Below are positions 53,545 through 64,000 of a DNA stretch of 64,000 nucleotides, piece after piece (position 1 is the stretch's first letter; every line of letters begins with the position of its first letter). The notes under the pieces are model-generated. The model made no database searches and had not been told where the DNA came from. It worked only from the letters and a program-made list of their open reading frames with translations. The position numbers and the translations under genes are program-made. The stretch is from the NCBI GenBank assembly GCA_029948255.1, contig JALIZF010001717.1, positions 62,001-126,000 on the forward strand. The letters run 5' to 3'. This stretch comes from Telmatactis stephensoni (lineage: Eukaryota; Cnidaria; Anthozoa; Actiniaria; Isophelliidae).

Positions 53545-55470
53545 GTAGTGACTCACTAAACATTATACTGTTCTTTTAACAGCCATTGTGCTTTAAGGTC
53601 TTATGAGTCCAATTTTTTTGTTCCGGAAATCAACTCAAAAAAATTCTTTACTTTAATGAGGGTATAGTCATTATTACCGGTGACCCGGTAGTTTACATAA
53701 TGGCCCTCAATTAAGAATCCCAACTGGCAATAAGGCGAACCAGTTGGCCATATTACAATTAAGGTCGAGAAACTGAGTTTGAACTAGGGGTTGCATTGCC
53801 CGCAACAAATTCAGACTCGGGACCACCGGATTGCGAGACCGACGCTCTGACCACTCGACCATGCTGCCTCCTGTAAGACCTAGTTCAGACGCCATATCAG
53901 CCATGAGCCATACCAAATTGCTGCCATCAAATACAAGGAAATTAAAGTATGCGTTTTGTACGGGGCCTCGATTTAGAATCGAGTCCCGACGAATAACATA
54001 GTGTTAACTCGATTTTGAATTGACTGACAGCGCATGGGAAGTGTATGACGTCTGAACTGACAGGCACAACACGGATCATTTCTGAGTTATGCTAACTTGA
54101 TGACGTCAAAGTAGACATCTTTAATTATAAAAATCGATCAGAAACACTGGAGTCAAACTTGTTTCGAGTTTTTGTATTTTGGTGGGCAAACTTCTCGCAT
54201 TTAATATCCTTTTGAAACATCTCAAGATGATTATTTAATTGACTCAAAGAATACTGGAAAAATTAAAATTAGTTCCCACGAAATACAAAAAATCGCCAAT
54301 CAGCAAAATTAAACTCCAGCAAAAATAAAAGTGCCACTGTGTAAGTCCAACTTTATCCAGTTTGCTTGCATCGCGATTTTTGGCATGGTTGAGTATTTCC
54401 TTGTACATTGTTTATTATATATAAAATAAGTACTTTATTAGAGAGTGATCAGCTGCTTAAAGCCACGTGGTAAACATTAAAATATATGATAAAAGGGCAA
54501 CAATTTTGAAAAGGACCGTAACGCATGCCGCTGACAAAAATCTGTAATTATTAAAATATAAATTTTTCAGCAAATTCATCATAAAAATCTATTTTTTCAT
54601 CTACAAAAATTTAAATAATCCTTACAAGATAAAGCTTGTCCTGATATAATTATTAATTGTTAATATATAATTATCATTAGCATTATTAACATGATAAAAA
54701 TGTATAGGTCTACCCTGGGTGCCTCAGCTTTGGTTGGCGTTAGGTTTGGCGTTAATAGTTGGGTGTGAAGACACGCTCACTAGATAATTATTCAAGGAAC
54801 GTACCCAAAGCTCTGGCACCCAGGTTTGCACAGGTCGTGTATTCCTTACAAAAGCACAGCTCTTGTAATCTACACAGTGAGAATACTATTGAAATTATTA
54901 AATACTAATTTACTGCGTGTGTTATATCATACATGTGACAGCAAGGTATCTATCTTTGGCCTAAAGAAAACACAGTTTTACTAAATGCTCTAATAAACCT
55001 CCCTTTCCACTCTCCCTTTAACTAAAACTATGCCCACGTTAAAATTAGAATTTTGTTTTGTTAGATAAATCCTTACCCCATTCTCTTATAATTTTAAACA
55101 AAATTCATTGTCCGCCTATGCAATTCATCCCACCCTCCCGGCCCTTTAACGATAAATCCTTTAACGATAAATCTTGAGTCGCTAATACGTATACACGGCA
55201 TATTATGTCACAGTACTCTTACATCGGGGCATCGATTATGTTTGACATGGCTTCCATTATCATCGTGATACTTTAGAAATAGTCATTTTTCATTATCCTT
55301 ATTCTGTTTAGGCGTTTCAATTTATCACTAAGAAGTGCACAAAAGTGCAAACAAGAATGGGTCCGCGTGCCTAGATTTAGGGACGCCGTGCCATAAAAAG
55401 GGTTGCCGTGTAAGTTGGCTATATGTAACTTATTTATACTATACTTAAGAATGATGTAAGAGTTTATACT
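53545..55470. other. Convergent intergenic region between receptor B and the phosphatase
   Basis: The stop codons of the two genes face each other across 1.93 kb. There is no exon in it. It contains a SINE (53705-53872, minus) and the CCTGGGTGCC inverted repeat (about 54713-54825), and aligns with 26217-28422. The 3' untranslated regions of both genes must lie here. Signal choice cannot be made by eye. Confidence 0.75.
53705..53872 (-). mobile_element. tRNA-derived SINE, family 1 (unit 2 copy)
   Basis: Minus-strand AGGAGGCAGCATGGTCGAGT head with a B-box-like GGTCCCGAGTCTGAA. Orthologous to 26395-26564 and missing about a dozen bases near the B box. Confidence 0.65.
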
Positions 55471-56119
55471 TTAGACATCACTAAAGTTGGCGTAATCGTT
55501 AAATGAGTCCAAATACTTTTGAACCATTCTGTAGCAGAACTGGTATTGCTCCTGTAAAGGTAAAAGTATAAAGCGACTTTATTTTACGTCGGCAGCTCGT
55601 AATATCATTCAATTATGAATGCTCTTTGAAAGTGATGTAGTCATTGATCTAAATTCCTTACCAAAGATGCTACAGCATTAGGCCTTCCAAGACGAAGAAC
55701 TTTGACAGCTTGTAATACATCGACGACCTGCTCTGATTTGACTCTTTCAAGTAACGAATACACAGCACAAAACGTACCACTACGACCAACACCATCACTA
55801 AAATAGAATATCTTTGATGAGGAAATTCAATTAACATACAAACTATCTACTGATATTATCACAACATTAATTAAATTACAATGTTTAATCTTCTTTAAAT
55901 GTATGCCCAAAGCAACTTATTTAGTGTATACCTGCACTGTACGACAACGGGTGCATTTCCCGACTTCTGCTGTGATTTTTGTACAGCATCAATGATGCCA
56001 AGCACACTTTGGCAATCGTTTGGAACACCTTTACTTGGCCACTCAGTGTGCTGTATATGTAGAAAGGTTCGAGGACTCTTTATCTCCTACAAGCATAATT
56101 ATGAATAAAAAGTCCCTTA

Positions 56120-56170
<51 letters not shown>

Positions 56171-58825
56171 AAATATGGAGAACCAAATTGATTAGGCATT
56201 AAAAGGAAAATACTGTTTTCTTGCGCCCATATACATTAAAACATAAATTTATATTTCAACTACATTCTTTGTCCCCTCCCTTGTTTTCTTCTGTTTTTCT
56301 TCGATATCTTTTGTTTTCTCCCTTTCGTTTTTATTTTTATTTTTTTACGCTTTATGGGAGAGGGGTGGAGGAACTGGGACAAATGGCAACGCAGGATTCA
56401 TGTAATTTACGCCAAAGCCAGAGGCTAACGTATCGCAGCAAAAAAGAAAAGTTAAATTATTTTACTTTACATGCATAGTAAACCGTCAAAACAGTTACAG
56501 TGAACAATTCTTATGTCATTCCAAACCGAGAACATTTCAAGAGTCATACATCGACTGGCTTAGAAAGAACTTCGATTGATCGTGTCATCAAAAGGTGAGG
56601 TTTCTTACCGATGGATGTGTGATGACGCACTGTCTGGTAATCAGTGGACCTTTAGTTTCCTCAGAAACAACTTCTATAGTTATCCCATTGTATGTCTCTG
56701 TATCTTTTGATGGCCAGTACTGGGGGAATGTCTACAAAACAACAGAAAGAGAGTTGTTATCAGACTACTTTTACTTGTAAGTACAGTTTACCAGCTATTC
56801 ATAACCCAGTAGTTCTAAGCAAAAAATCCCCTTGTTTACCAGACTCCAGACATATCCTTTTCTTTGCTTCTTTATTCCGTAATACCAAAAACCCATCTCC
56901 CGCCAACCGAACTCACTACTCAATCAAAACCGGTTCTTACCGGTTTTTACACAGGAAACCCATTTCCTACACTATATACTTCCGGTCAATATTATCTTCT
57001 AAACTATCTTCTAAGCATCCCTAATCAGTGCAGACATATCCCGAATCAAATCTGTTTATCCTGATTCCATTATTTGGGAACGGCCTTCGATATAGAAAAA
57101 TGTCAAGGCCGGACCTACTCAAAAAACTTGCTAACCCCAAGAGTTGTTCCCTTTGGGTTAGATTTGTTGGAAATGGTGATGCTAGTTCTAAAAAGTCTTA
57201 GGGATAAGTTCCTCCTAAACGAGTTTCACCTTGGTGTTTTGTCATTACTTTATTTGTTAAAATGACTTTCGGTTGAAATCTCCTTGTTCCCTAAAGGGTC
57301 TCATTCCCGGCTCAAACACCATGACTTCATCCCAGAATAGAGTAGTATTTATAGCACATTTCATTTCACTCCGAAACAGAAAGAACTTCGTGTCGTACGG
57401 GTTAAATACATAATTGACTTTATTACCTCTGTGCTTTCCTTCATCCGGTTCAACATGACAATTGATCCAACTTTGTACTGATAAATCATGTGCCAGAAAT
57501 CTGCAATAGTGTTGTTTAGTGGTGCTTGGGTCATGATGAATGCATTACGTTCTCTGTAGGCCTGTCAAAAACAATAACAGCCTCATTTACCAATGATTAT
57601 TTCTTTCTAGTGAAGTTGAAGTTTCAACTGGATCATCACTATTACACTTGTTGTAAAGCACATCTCAAATATGCGTGGTTATTCTATTGCTAATAACAGT
57701 ATTGATCCTAGAGCCGTTTTTAGCCCGCTCCATTAGGTCGCGAGGCAAGTACGGGCATAGAACTTCTACACCCGAATTTGGCTCGCGACCTAACAGAGCG
57801 GGTTAAAAACGGCTCAGGGATCTGGACTTCCTTAGCAGTAATAGAATAACCATTCGATGTAACCAGATGGACATCGTAGAATGTGGTGCTTGCGTAGTTG
57901 TCGCAAGCTGTCGAGCTTTGTGTTAGTTACGCAATGGTTTTGTTTATTACTCGTGCCCAGGCCTTTGGCCGCACTAGTCGAGGTTTACTGTGCATTAGTT
58001 TGTGCAACCTCTTACGACAACGACAACGCGGTCTGGACTTCTCTGTGCATCGAAATCCACAGTATAGTTTAAACCATGAAATTTGATATTTGTACTTACG
58101 TTGGCAAAAGAGGCATTAATGTAATTCTGATGCTCTTGAGAAAGAAAAACGCGAGCTGAATCGACTGTAGGAATAAAGACAGCACAGTAAACATGGAAGT
58201 TTGTAGCAATAGTTCAATTGTAAACTTTCTCTACAGGACACTACGAGAATGCCCTAGCATAGTTAAATATCTCTCTGGTTTTGCACGAAATATGTGTAAA
58301 GGCAGGTTCACTCGCTACGACCTGTCAGCTCGTTTTGAGTTCTACTGCACACAAGTTCTTTATGGTTCTTTTCAAAACATCGGCCTGAGTGCGAAAACAT
58401 GCCAAAGATTAATATCGCATCGGGCCGATTTCCTTCTTTTCTCAAACGTAGCTTGTTATAAAAAATCGGCGAGACAAATCGCAACGTGTAAATTAGCGTT
58501 AAATTAAATGAACTTAAATCTGATACAGGGCAAAAGAACTGAAGCATCTGAAACATTCAAGAAAGATTAAGCACATTGAGAATCAGTTGGTTGAATGTTG
58601 CTATAGTTATAACTTTCCAAAAGGACGAAGCAGTATCAAGTACAAAGATTAAATTGCATAAAAAATTAAGAGTTGTCCCTTCTATGATTAAAGTATTTAA
58701 CGTAAGTTTACAAAAATCAGCTTACATGGAATGACGTCCTGGTATCTGTTTTTTGACATGTTCTCTTCCTTTCTTCCAGCTTGGCTTGTTGCTTTGGTAA
58801 CTACAGGACTAATGGCATTCAGACG
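55471..58825 (-). CDS. Phosphatase D2 domain exons (probable pseudophosphatase)
   Basis: Seven exons: RLNAISPVV and [132 protein letters not shown], and [16 protein letters not shown]. The WPD aspartate is serine (WPS), and HCSAG is QCSDG, while cysteine and arginine remain. D2 domains of this family usually regulate or stabilise D1 instead of acting themselves. Confidence 0.9.
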
Positions 58826-61800
58826 CTGGAAATACCAAAAAAAAAAATCTTCTATCCGCAATTTTACATCCTATCAATTAGGTGCATACTGTCAAACGTT
58901 CTTAAATTGTTTCTGTGATAATGAATTAAAAAGCTCTTCCACACTGCCATATTAATATTCCGACAGGTGAAAGGCACCATTAAAATGGTTTACATTTGAG
59001 TGAAACGGGGGTATCGATACCATCACTTCAGGACTAAAACAACTTGATTGAAACTTCTGGTATTTATATCAATAAAAACATAGATGAAAGTGTTTCACAC
59101 GGGATTCGATTATGATCAATTTAGTTTACAATATGACACCCTGGGAACGAACCCTTAGTTGGGATATGTTAAGATTGTTAAGCTAAAGGCAGCATAATTG
59201 TCGTCTTTGGCTGATGTTATCATTTTTATATTACGTTAAATACCTTCCATTCTACTTCATAGCCAGTCTGTTTATCTTTGGGTCTTGGTTTAGATAGTTT
59301 ATTAATCATAATATTAAGATTAAGGACTGGTATTTCTGTATTTCCACAGGTTAAAGCTTCTTGGACAGCAAAGTGTACAAATGCATACTGTTCCTATAGT
59401 TAAAATAGAAACATGTTAATAAAGTCATACAGTACAAATACTAAAAGTGAGCAATACTTTGCACTATTTAGTACTAAATAGCACTAATTAAACAATAGAA
59501 AACAATAGAAAACAATAGAATGAGCATAATTTAGCACTATTTAGTACTATTTATGTTGAACACTTTTAGTGTATATACTCTATTGTATTCAAAGTACAGA
59601 TTTAATGAAGACTGTAAAATACTCACCTCAGTCTGAACCATGGAGATTCTGTCATTCCTCATTAGTTGCACGTAGTTAAAGATATCAACTGTCTTCTCTT
59701 TCTTAACTCGCTCTAGCATGGTATCTACAGCAATGAATGCCCCTGTGCGACCAACACCAGCGCTAAAGGCATGTCATAAATTTTCATTAGATTCCATCTA
59801 AAATGGATTGTATTCTCTAAGATAACATATTTCAACAGACAACATTTGTATATTCACTGTGGTAAGCATCAGACAGCTGAGGATTATGCGGGCTAATCAG
59901 CAAACTGAACCAAAAATATGTGGTATCACTGCAATATTGTAACTAAATTTGGAATGTCTTGCGGCTATTTAGTTCGGCACACTGGGTCCCCAGCTAAGGA
60001 TATAATTGTAAATATGTTGAATCTCCATTGTTGTGCTTAAGGACTGATATTTCAACAGCGCACAGTAACAAAAGAAATCAGCGAAATATCAAGGAAATCG
60101 TAAATATGACGGCAAAGATTGTGGAAAAGGTGAACTTACAACAGTGGAAGCCAATAAGCCACTTCACGCTTTCGTCCGCCATTTTAAATTGGGGCAAACG
60201 TGCCACAATCTATACAAATCTGGATCACTTTGGTTCACCATAACTCGGCTCACTTTTATCGTATTTTTAAACATTTACTTTTTTTGAAACGATATTGGCT
60301 TTATTTATGACTGTTTACATAATGAATATTGGAAGACTACAAGACGAGAAAAAGATGATTTTTGTTTTTTAAAATAAAACGTTCGGCGCGTAAATATTAA
60401 GATCATTGGCGAAAAAAAGATTGACTTGAAAAACATAGCTAAAATACTTGTATTGGTCTTATTTTTAGTCTGACATATGGCATGCATGTCTCCAAATCAT
60501 TGAAGTTTAACTTTTGAAAATCCGACAAATTTAAGCCGATGTTATGGTAAGTCAAAGTGATCTAGATTTCTATAGATTTTCACGCGTTTGCCCCAACTCA
60601 AAATGGCGGACGAAAGCGTGATGTGGCTTATATAGCTTTTTGTCCAGAGTTAGCCCGCAATGAATAGGAACATTTCCTACTGTCACTCAATAACGTTTTA
60701 TAACATAGCTACAATAAAGCGCGCGCTCTGATTGGCTAAATTACCGTGAACCATTTCACGATGGACGCACGCTCACGTCAGATTTTCTCTTTTCTCGAAA
60801 AAATGTTTTAGTTTTTTCATTGCTTTAGACGGCAAAAGCTCACAAAAACTCAAAAACAAACCTTGAAAAACCTACATTCAAGTAACCAATACCATGACAG
60901 TAAGTTGTTTTAACCTCAAGTGATTTTTCGAGCAGCTAAAATTAAAAGTCTTTTGTACATCAAACTATTTTCGATAGAGTCAGAAATTTTGAATAAATAC
61001 TTTCGGGAAAATACCTTGGAACGGATACAGAAAAGCTAGTGTTTGGTCGGTGAAACGTCTAAAAGCAGCCAGAATAAATTTTATGTACTTCTAGAGAAAT
61101 ATAAATAGATAAAAACAAACAAACAAACTCAATAGTGATCACTATGATATTAAACACACTGAACTTTTATAGCAAGACTTGTCATTAAGCTCTTTAGTAG
61201 AAAATGTGAAGTTGTATTCAAAATCTTACAGCGTGAGCAGTTAATTGTGAAACAAAAAACACAGTTTTTTCTTTTTTCATTGATTGTCTTTTATTGACAA
61301 ATACTTTGGTATGCTGAAGGAGAAGATAAATCTAGAAAAGCATAACAAAATCTCACAAGTTCGATCAAAATTTAAATGAGAAGCTACATCAGAAATATAG
61401 AAAATTACAGTAAATCTACCTTCAAAGGATTCCTCCATTCCACTCAAGAATGCTTGAATATTTGACCACTGAACAAAATTCTTCCACAAGCTAATGGTGT
61501 CGATCCAACAGATCCAATATTTGTAAGCTTCGACGAAATACTTGTTGCTCTACTCGGTTTTCTGGCCACTCGTGGAATTTCAGAAACTAAAGTGACAGGA
61601 AGCACAACAAACCATCGAAAGTTGACAAAAAAAAAAAAATCCAAAAGCCTGTGTAGTTTTTCTCTAGATGTTGTATTTCCATTCTTCTAGCTTCTGGTTT
61701 AACAAAATAGTTTTTCTAGTAGTTCAGGACCAGTTTCTAGTTTTGAACAAATGACAAAACGGCTCACAACACTCAGGATCCGAGTATTCAGTTTCCAAAC

Positions 61801-63593
61801 TATTGATTCGATGTAATTACGTCTTTTTCATCGATATTGTGAAGCCTTGAAAGATCGAGTCCAAGTACACACCTTTGTAATACTATTTCCATGAGGTTTA
61901 AATGACATTTTCTGGTATATTTTAGAGTATAAACTCGCTAGTGAACGAACTCAAGGCAGTTGTTGTCGCCGCCACAATTTGCAAAGCCGGCACTTTGTTT
62001 TCGCGCGCTTTGTCAATCGTGGAGTGTGGTGAGAATTTTGTATTTGATCAACAAATTCGCGTTTTAATATTGTGGCTATGTTATAAAAGAAATGGTTCAC
62101 GCTTAGCGTGCGTCCATCGTGAAATGGATGCACGCGGGAGGTTGCCTAAGCACTCAAGAAGCTAGAGTCGCACTCGCGAGGCGTTCTTACGCTTCTTTCG
62201 TGCTTAGCAACCTCCCGCGTGCATCCATTTCACGATGGACGCACGCTAAGCGTGAACCATTTCTTTATTTTCACACAGTTTTGTTGTTGTACGTTGTTGT
62301 ACGGTAAGCTATAACTGAACAACCATAAGACGAGAGGCTACTGTAATAGAACTGTTCTTGGTTACTGTATTCATGCACGTTGTAGCTCACTTATATCCTA
62401 GTTGTATTCCTGTTGTAGCCTAGTGTACGGCATGCTAAAGCTAGGCTTCATCGAGGCTAGTATAGGGCTCTAGTACTAGACTACAGTAAAATACACTAGG
62501 ATATTAAGTATAGGTTAAAAGTGGGATGGAACTACAATCGATCAGTGTTCTTCATAGTGCCCGCTCATTGACTCCACATTGATCCCATATAGATACACAT
62601 TGATCCTATATAGATATCATGAAAAAGTAAAGAATTACAAGATATGAAGAATCACTCATACCTACCTACAGTGCACAAGTAAAGGGGTGTTGCTGCCAAT
62701 TGTTGCGTATTGTGATCGCACTTTACGGCGGAATCCTAACACTGACGTAGCATGTTGTGGTACCCCTTTGTCAGGCCAGGAAATGTACTGGAAATGGCTA
62801 ATCTGACGGCTTTGGTTTTCACCTTCCTACAATTGCCGATGTATTGGATAAATATTTCAACAACTGAAAACGCATGTACGATTCAAAATATTTCAAAAGA
62901 AAACTTGTACAGAAAGGAAAATATCATATTTATGGAAAGAAATTCTCTAAAAATTCCACATTGGTCATATATTTTACCCTCTTAAATGCAAACATTATAT
63001 ACAAATGAAACGCTGTCGAAACAGTGTGAACCAAGTTACCGAAAGTTTACAGTGTTATATTACCTGTGTTATACAGTGTTATATTACCTTTGTTAATATA
63101 AATGTTCTAGTAACATAGTCAGCAAAAACATCAGAGCGATGGAGATTAACTGTGATAGTTCTGTACTGTTCCTTTGTATCTGGCCAGTACTTGTGACACT
63201 TCACCTGTCAGAAATGATTAAACAATTGCATTTATTAAAGGCAAAGATGTCACCAATAGTAGATTGCATGGAATTGACTTTATGAGACTCTCACCAAAAC
63301 TTTCGTTACGTGTTTTTGTTAATCACCACATATATAGTTGTGGAAATAGGCTTAGTAAACAATACGGGAACAAACCTTTCCAGCTTCTATCAAATTAGTT
63401 AGCATCACAATAACTTTTATGTTTTCTTGCCAAACCATTTGCCAGAAATCTTGCTCTGTTGCTGGGGTTGGGCCTTGTAAAAAAAAAAAATAATGGATAC
63501 CTTAAAAATGTTTCCTCAAGAACAAAAAGTAGGTTCGAATAGAAAGTCTGTACCTTGTGTGGCGATGTAAGTTCTTTCTGTTCCATCAAATGC
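55471..63593 (-). CDS. Receptor-type protein tyrosine phosphatase, D1 and D2 (5' end outside window)
   Basis: Thirteen minus-strand exons: 63554-63593, 63376-63473, 63088-63204, 62666-62826, 59627-59762, 59244-59393, 58726-58825, 58100-58164, 57427-57561, 56609-56731, 55932-56086, 55662-55797, 55471-55551. They total 1,497 bp, 498 residues plus stop, and every phase matches. The gene removes phosphate from tyrosine at the inner membrane face. D1 is complete from [15 protein letters not shown] onward and keeps every catalytic element. D2 is complete and looks inactive. The ending [13 protein letters not shown] is like that of R4-type (alpha/epsilon) receptors, though an assignment needs a tree. 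The ectodomain, membrane helix and D1 N-terminus lie beyond 64000. It is convergent with receptor B, and two of its exons were copied into unit 1. Confidence 0.93.
57677..57851. mobile_element. MITE in a phosphatase intron
   Basis: GGTTATTCTATTGCTAATAA and a complementary end TTAGCAGTAATAGAATAACC. Inside, AGCCGTTTTTAGCCCGCTC is mirrored by GAGCGGGTTAAAAACGGCT, and TAGGTCGCGAG by CTCGCGACCTA. Confidence 0.8.
59244..63593 (-). CDS. Phosphatase D1 catalytic domain exons
   Basis: Six exons. Motifs in order: [59 protein letters not shown] (WPD loop with the general acid), [15 protein letters not shown] (P-loop with catalytic cysteine and arginine), [20 protein letters not shown] and [14 protein letters not shown] (Q-loop region). 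All residues needed for catalysis are present. The 2.9 kb intron at 59763-62665 splits the P-loop serine codon. The N-terminal motif with KNRY is not in the window. Confidence 0.93.
60153..60631. mobile_element. Inverted-repeat element (CGTCCGCCATTTT arms)
   Basis: Left arm AATAAGCCACTTCACGCTTT and CGTCCGCCATTTTAAATTGG; right arm CCAACTCAAAATGGCGGACG and AAAGCGTGATGTGGCTTAT. The arms are about 85 bp and the spacer about 300 bp. A fragment lies at 25214-25300. Confidence 0.7.
62086..62266. mobile_element. Hairpin MITE (GTTCACGCTTAGCG arms)
   Basis: AAAGAAATGGTTCACGCTTA is mirrored by TAAGCGTGAACCATTTCTTT. GTCCATCGTGAAATGGATG and CACGCGGGAGGTTGC are also mirrored. Arms of about 80 bp with few mismatches. 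A related stretch (ACCATTTCACGATGGACGCA) occurs once at about 60754. Confidence 0.8.
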
Positions 63594-64000
63594 CTGAAGC
63601 GCAAAGGTAAAACAAAAGTGAGGTGAAGGTAACATGGGCGGATCCAAGGCTCAGACTGAGGGGATTCACTTCACATATATCTTGTTCTTGATATTTGTTT
63701 CTTTCTCGACGTAAAAAAATGTTCTATTTTTAGGAAGAGAAAGGGGGTACCCGAGCACCCAAGGAACCCCCTGGATACGCCCCTGATACGCCCCTGGGTA
63801 AGGCAGCAGTAAGATGATAGTATGCTAACGATAACATCACGGTAAAATAAGTGGTAAATAGACGACTGGCCCAGGTACCAACTACTTTTTGTTCGGTGCG
63901 GCTAGTGTTTAGTAGTCTCAACTTTAAGGTCTTCCTCGGTGTCAATTTCGTCAGAATTCACCACATATAAATTATGTAAATAAAGACTAGGACAAATTCG
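63594..64000. other. Upstream phosphatase intron to window edge
   Basis: No further phosphatase exon was recognised. A degenerate relative of the CAGGGGCGGATCC MITE occupies about 63635-63798, with a duplicated CTGATACGCCCCTG end. Confidence 0.6.

Larger units (their letters stand above)
59763..62665. other. Large phosphatase intron with inverted-repeat elements
   Basis: No coding exon was found on either strand. It contains an inverted-repeat element at 60153-60631, a hairpin MITE at 62086-62266 and otherwise AT-rich unique sequence. The flanking exons share the split serine codon of the P-loop. Confidence 0.75.

Noticed and set aside
58731..58955. Plus-strand open frame with a membrane-helix-like [19 protein letters not shown], also seen at 29380-29480
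   Set aside because: It is the antisense of the phosphatase exon 58726-58825 (and of its orphan copy); the minus-strand reading has correct motifs, phases and splice sites.

Overview
The window is animal nuclear DNA. It has multi-exon genes with GT-AG introns, extracellular modules (F5/8C, Ig, FN3), a two-domain receptor tyrosine phosphatase, and dense DNA transposons, MITEs, Crypton relics and tRNA-derived SINEs. The module mix and repeat load suggest a cnidarian, probably a coral or sea anemone. That assignment is an inference, not a database match. No bacterial-type genes, rRNA, functional tRNA or CRISPR array was seen.

The core is a tandem duplication. Unit 1 runs from before base 1 to about 29,872. 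Unit 2 starts at or before 33,155 (base 1 aligns to 33,155) and ends at about 59,137. Each unit carries one plus-strand single-pass receptor gene. Receptor A occupies 2,652-26,216 in 20 exons, with its signal exon outside the window. Receptor B occupies 32,401-53,544 in 16 exons, including the signal-peptide exon. Exon phases fit throughout. Module order is signal peptide, F5/8 type C, Ig, FN3 repeats (six plus a membrane-proximal domain in A, two plus that domain in B), transmembrane helix, and a cytoplasmic tail of about 120 residues. The membrane-proximal region resembles that of receptor tyrosine phosphatases, but no phosphatase domain follows. The tail holds two YxxL pairs spaced like ITAMs, further ITIM-like tyrosines and a YVNT motif, all kept in both copies except one ITIM-like site.

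Convergent to receptor B, on the minus strand (55,471-63,593), lies the 3' part of a genuine receptor tyrosine phosphatase. Thirteen exons give 498 residues: a D1 domain with an intact WPD loop and [10 protein letters not shown] loop, and a D2 domain that has lost the WPD aspartate. Two of its exons are also present as orphans behind receptor A (28,423-28,503 and 29,328-29,427). The duplicated block therefore included the phosphatase 3' end, which later decayed in unit 1. A possible reading is a paired system in which phosphatase-like ectodomains are coupled to a tyrosine-kinase-substrate tail beside a true phosphatase.

The two units differ mainly by insertions, which serve as natural empty-site controls for each other. 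Several transposons have exact boundaries and target-site duplications. In the 6.7-10.5 kb intron of receptor A, a Crypton-type tyrosine-recombinase relic is interrupted by two other DNA transposons. Receptor B lacks four FN3 domains. A repeat on either side of these domains in A, present once in B as a hybrid junction, points to recombination between the repeats. Receptor B also carries a one-base frameshift in its F5/8C domain as sequenced.
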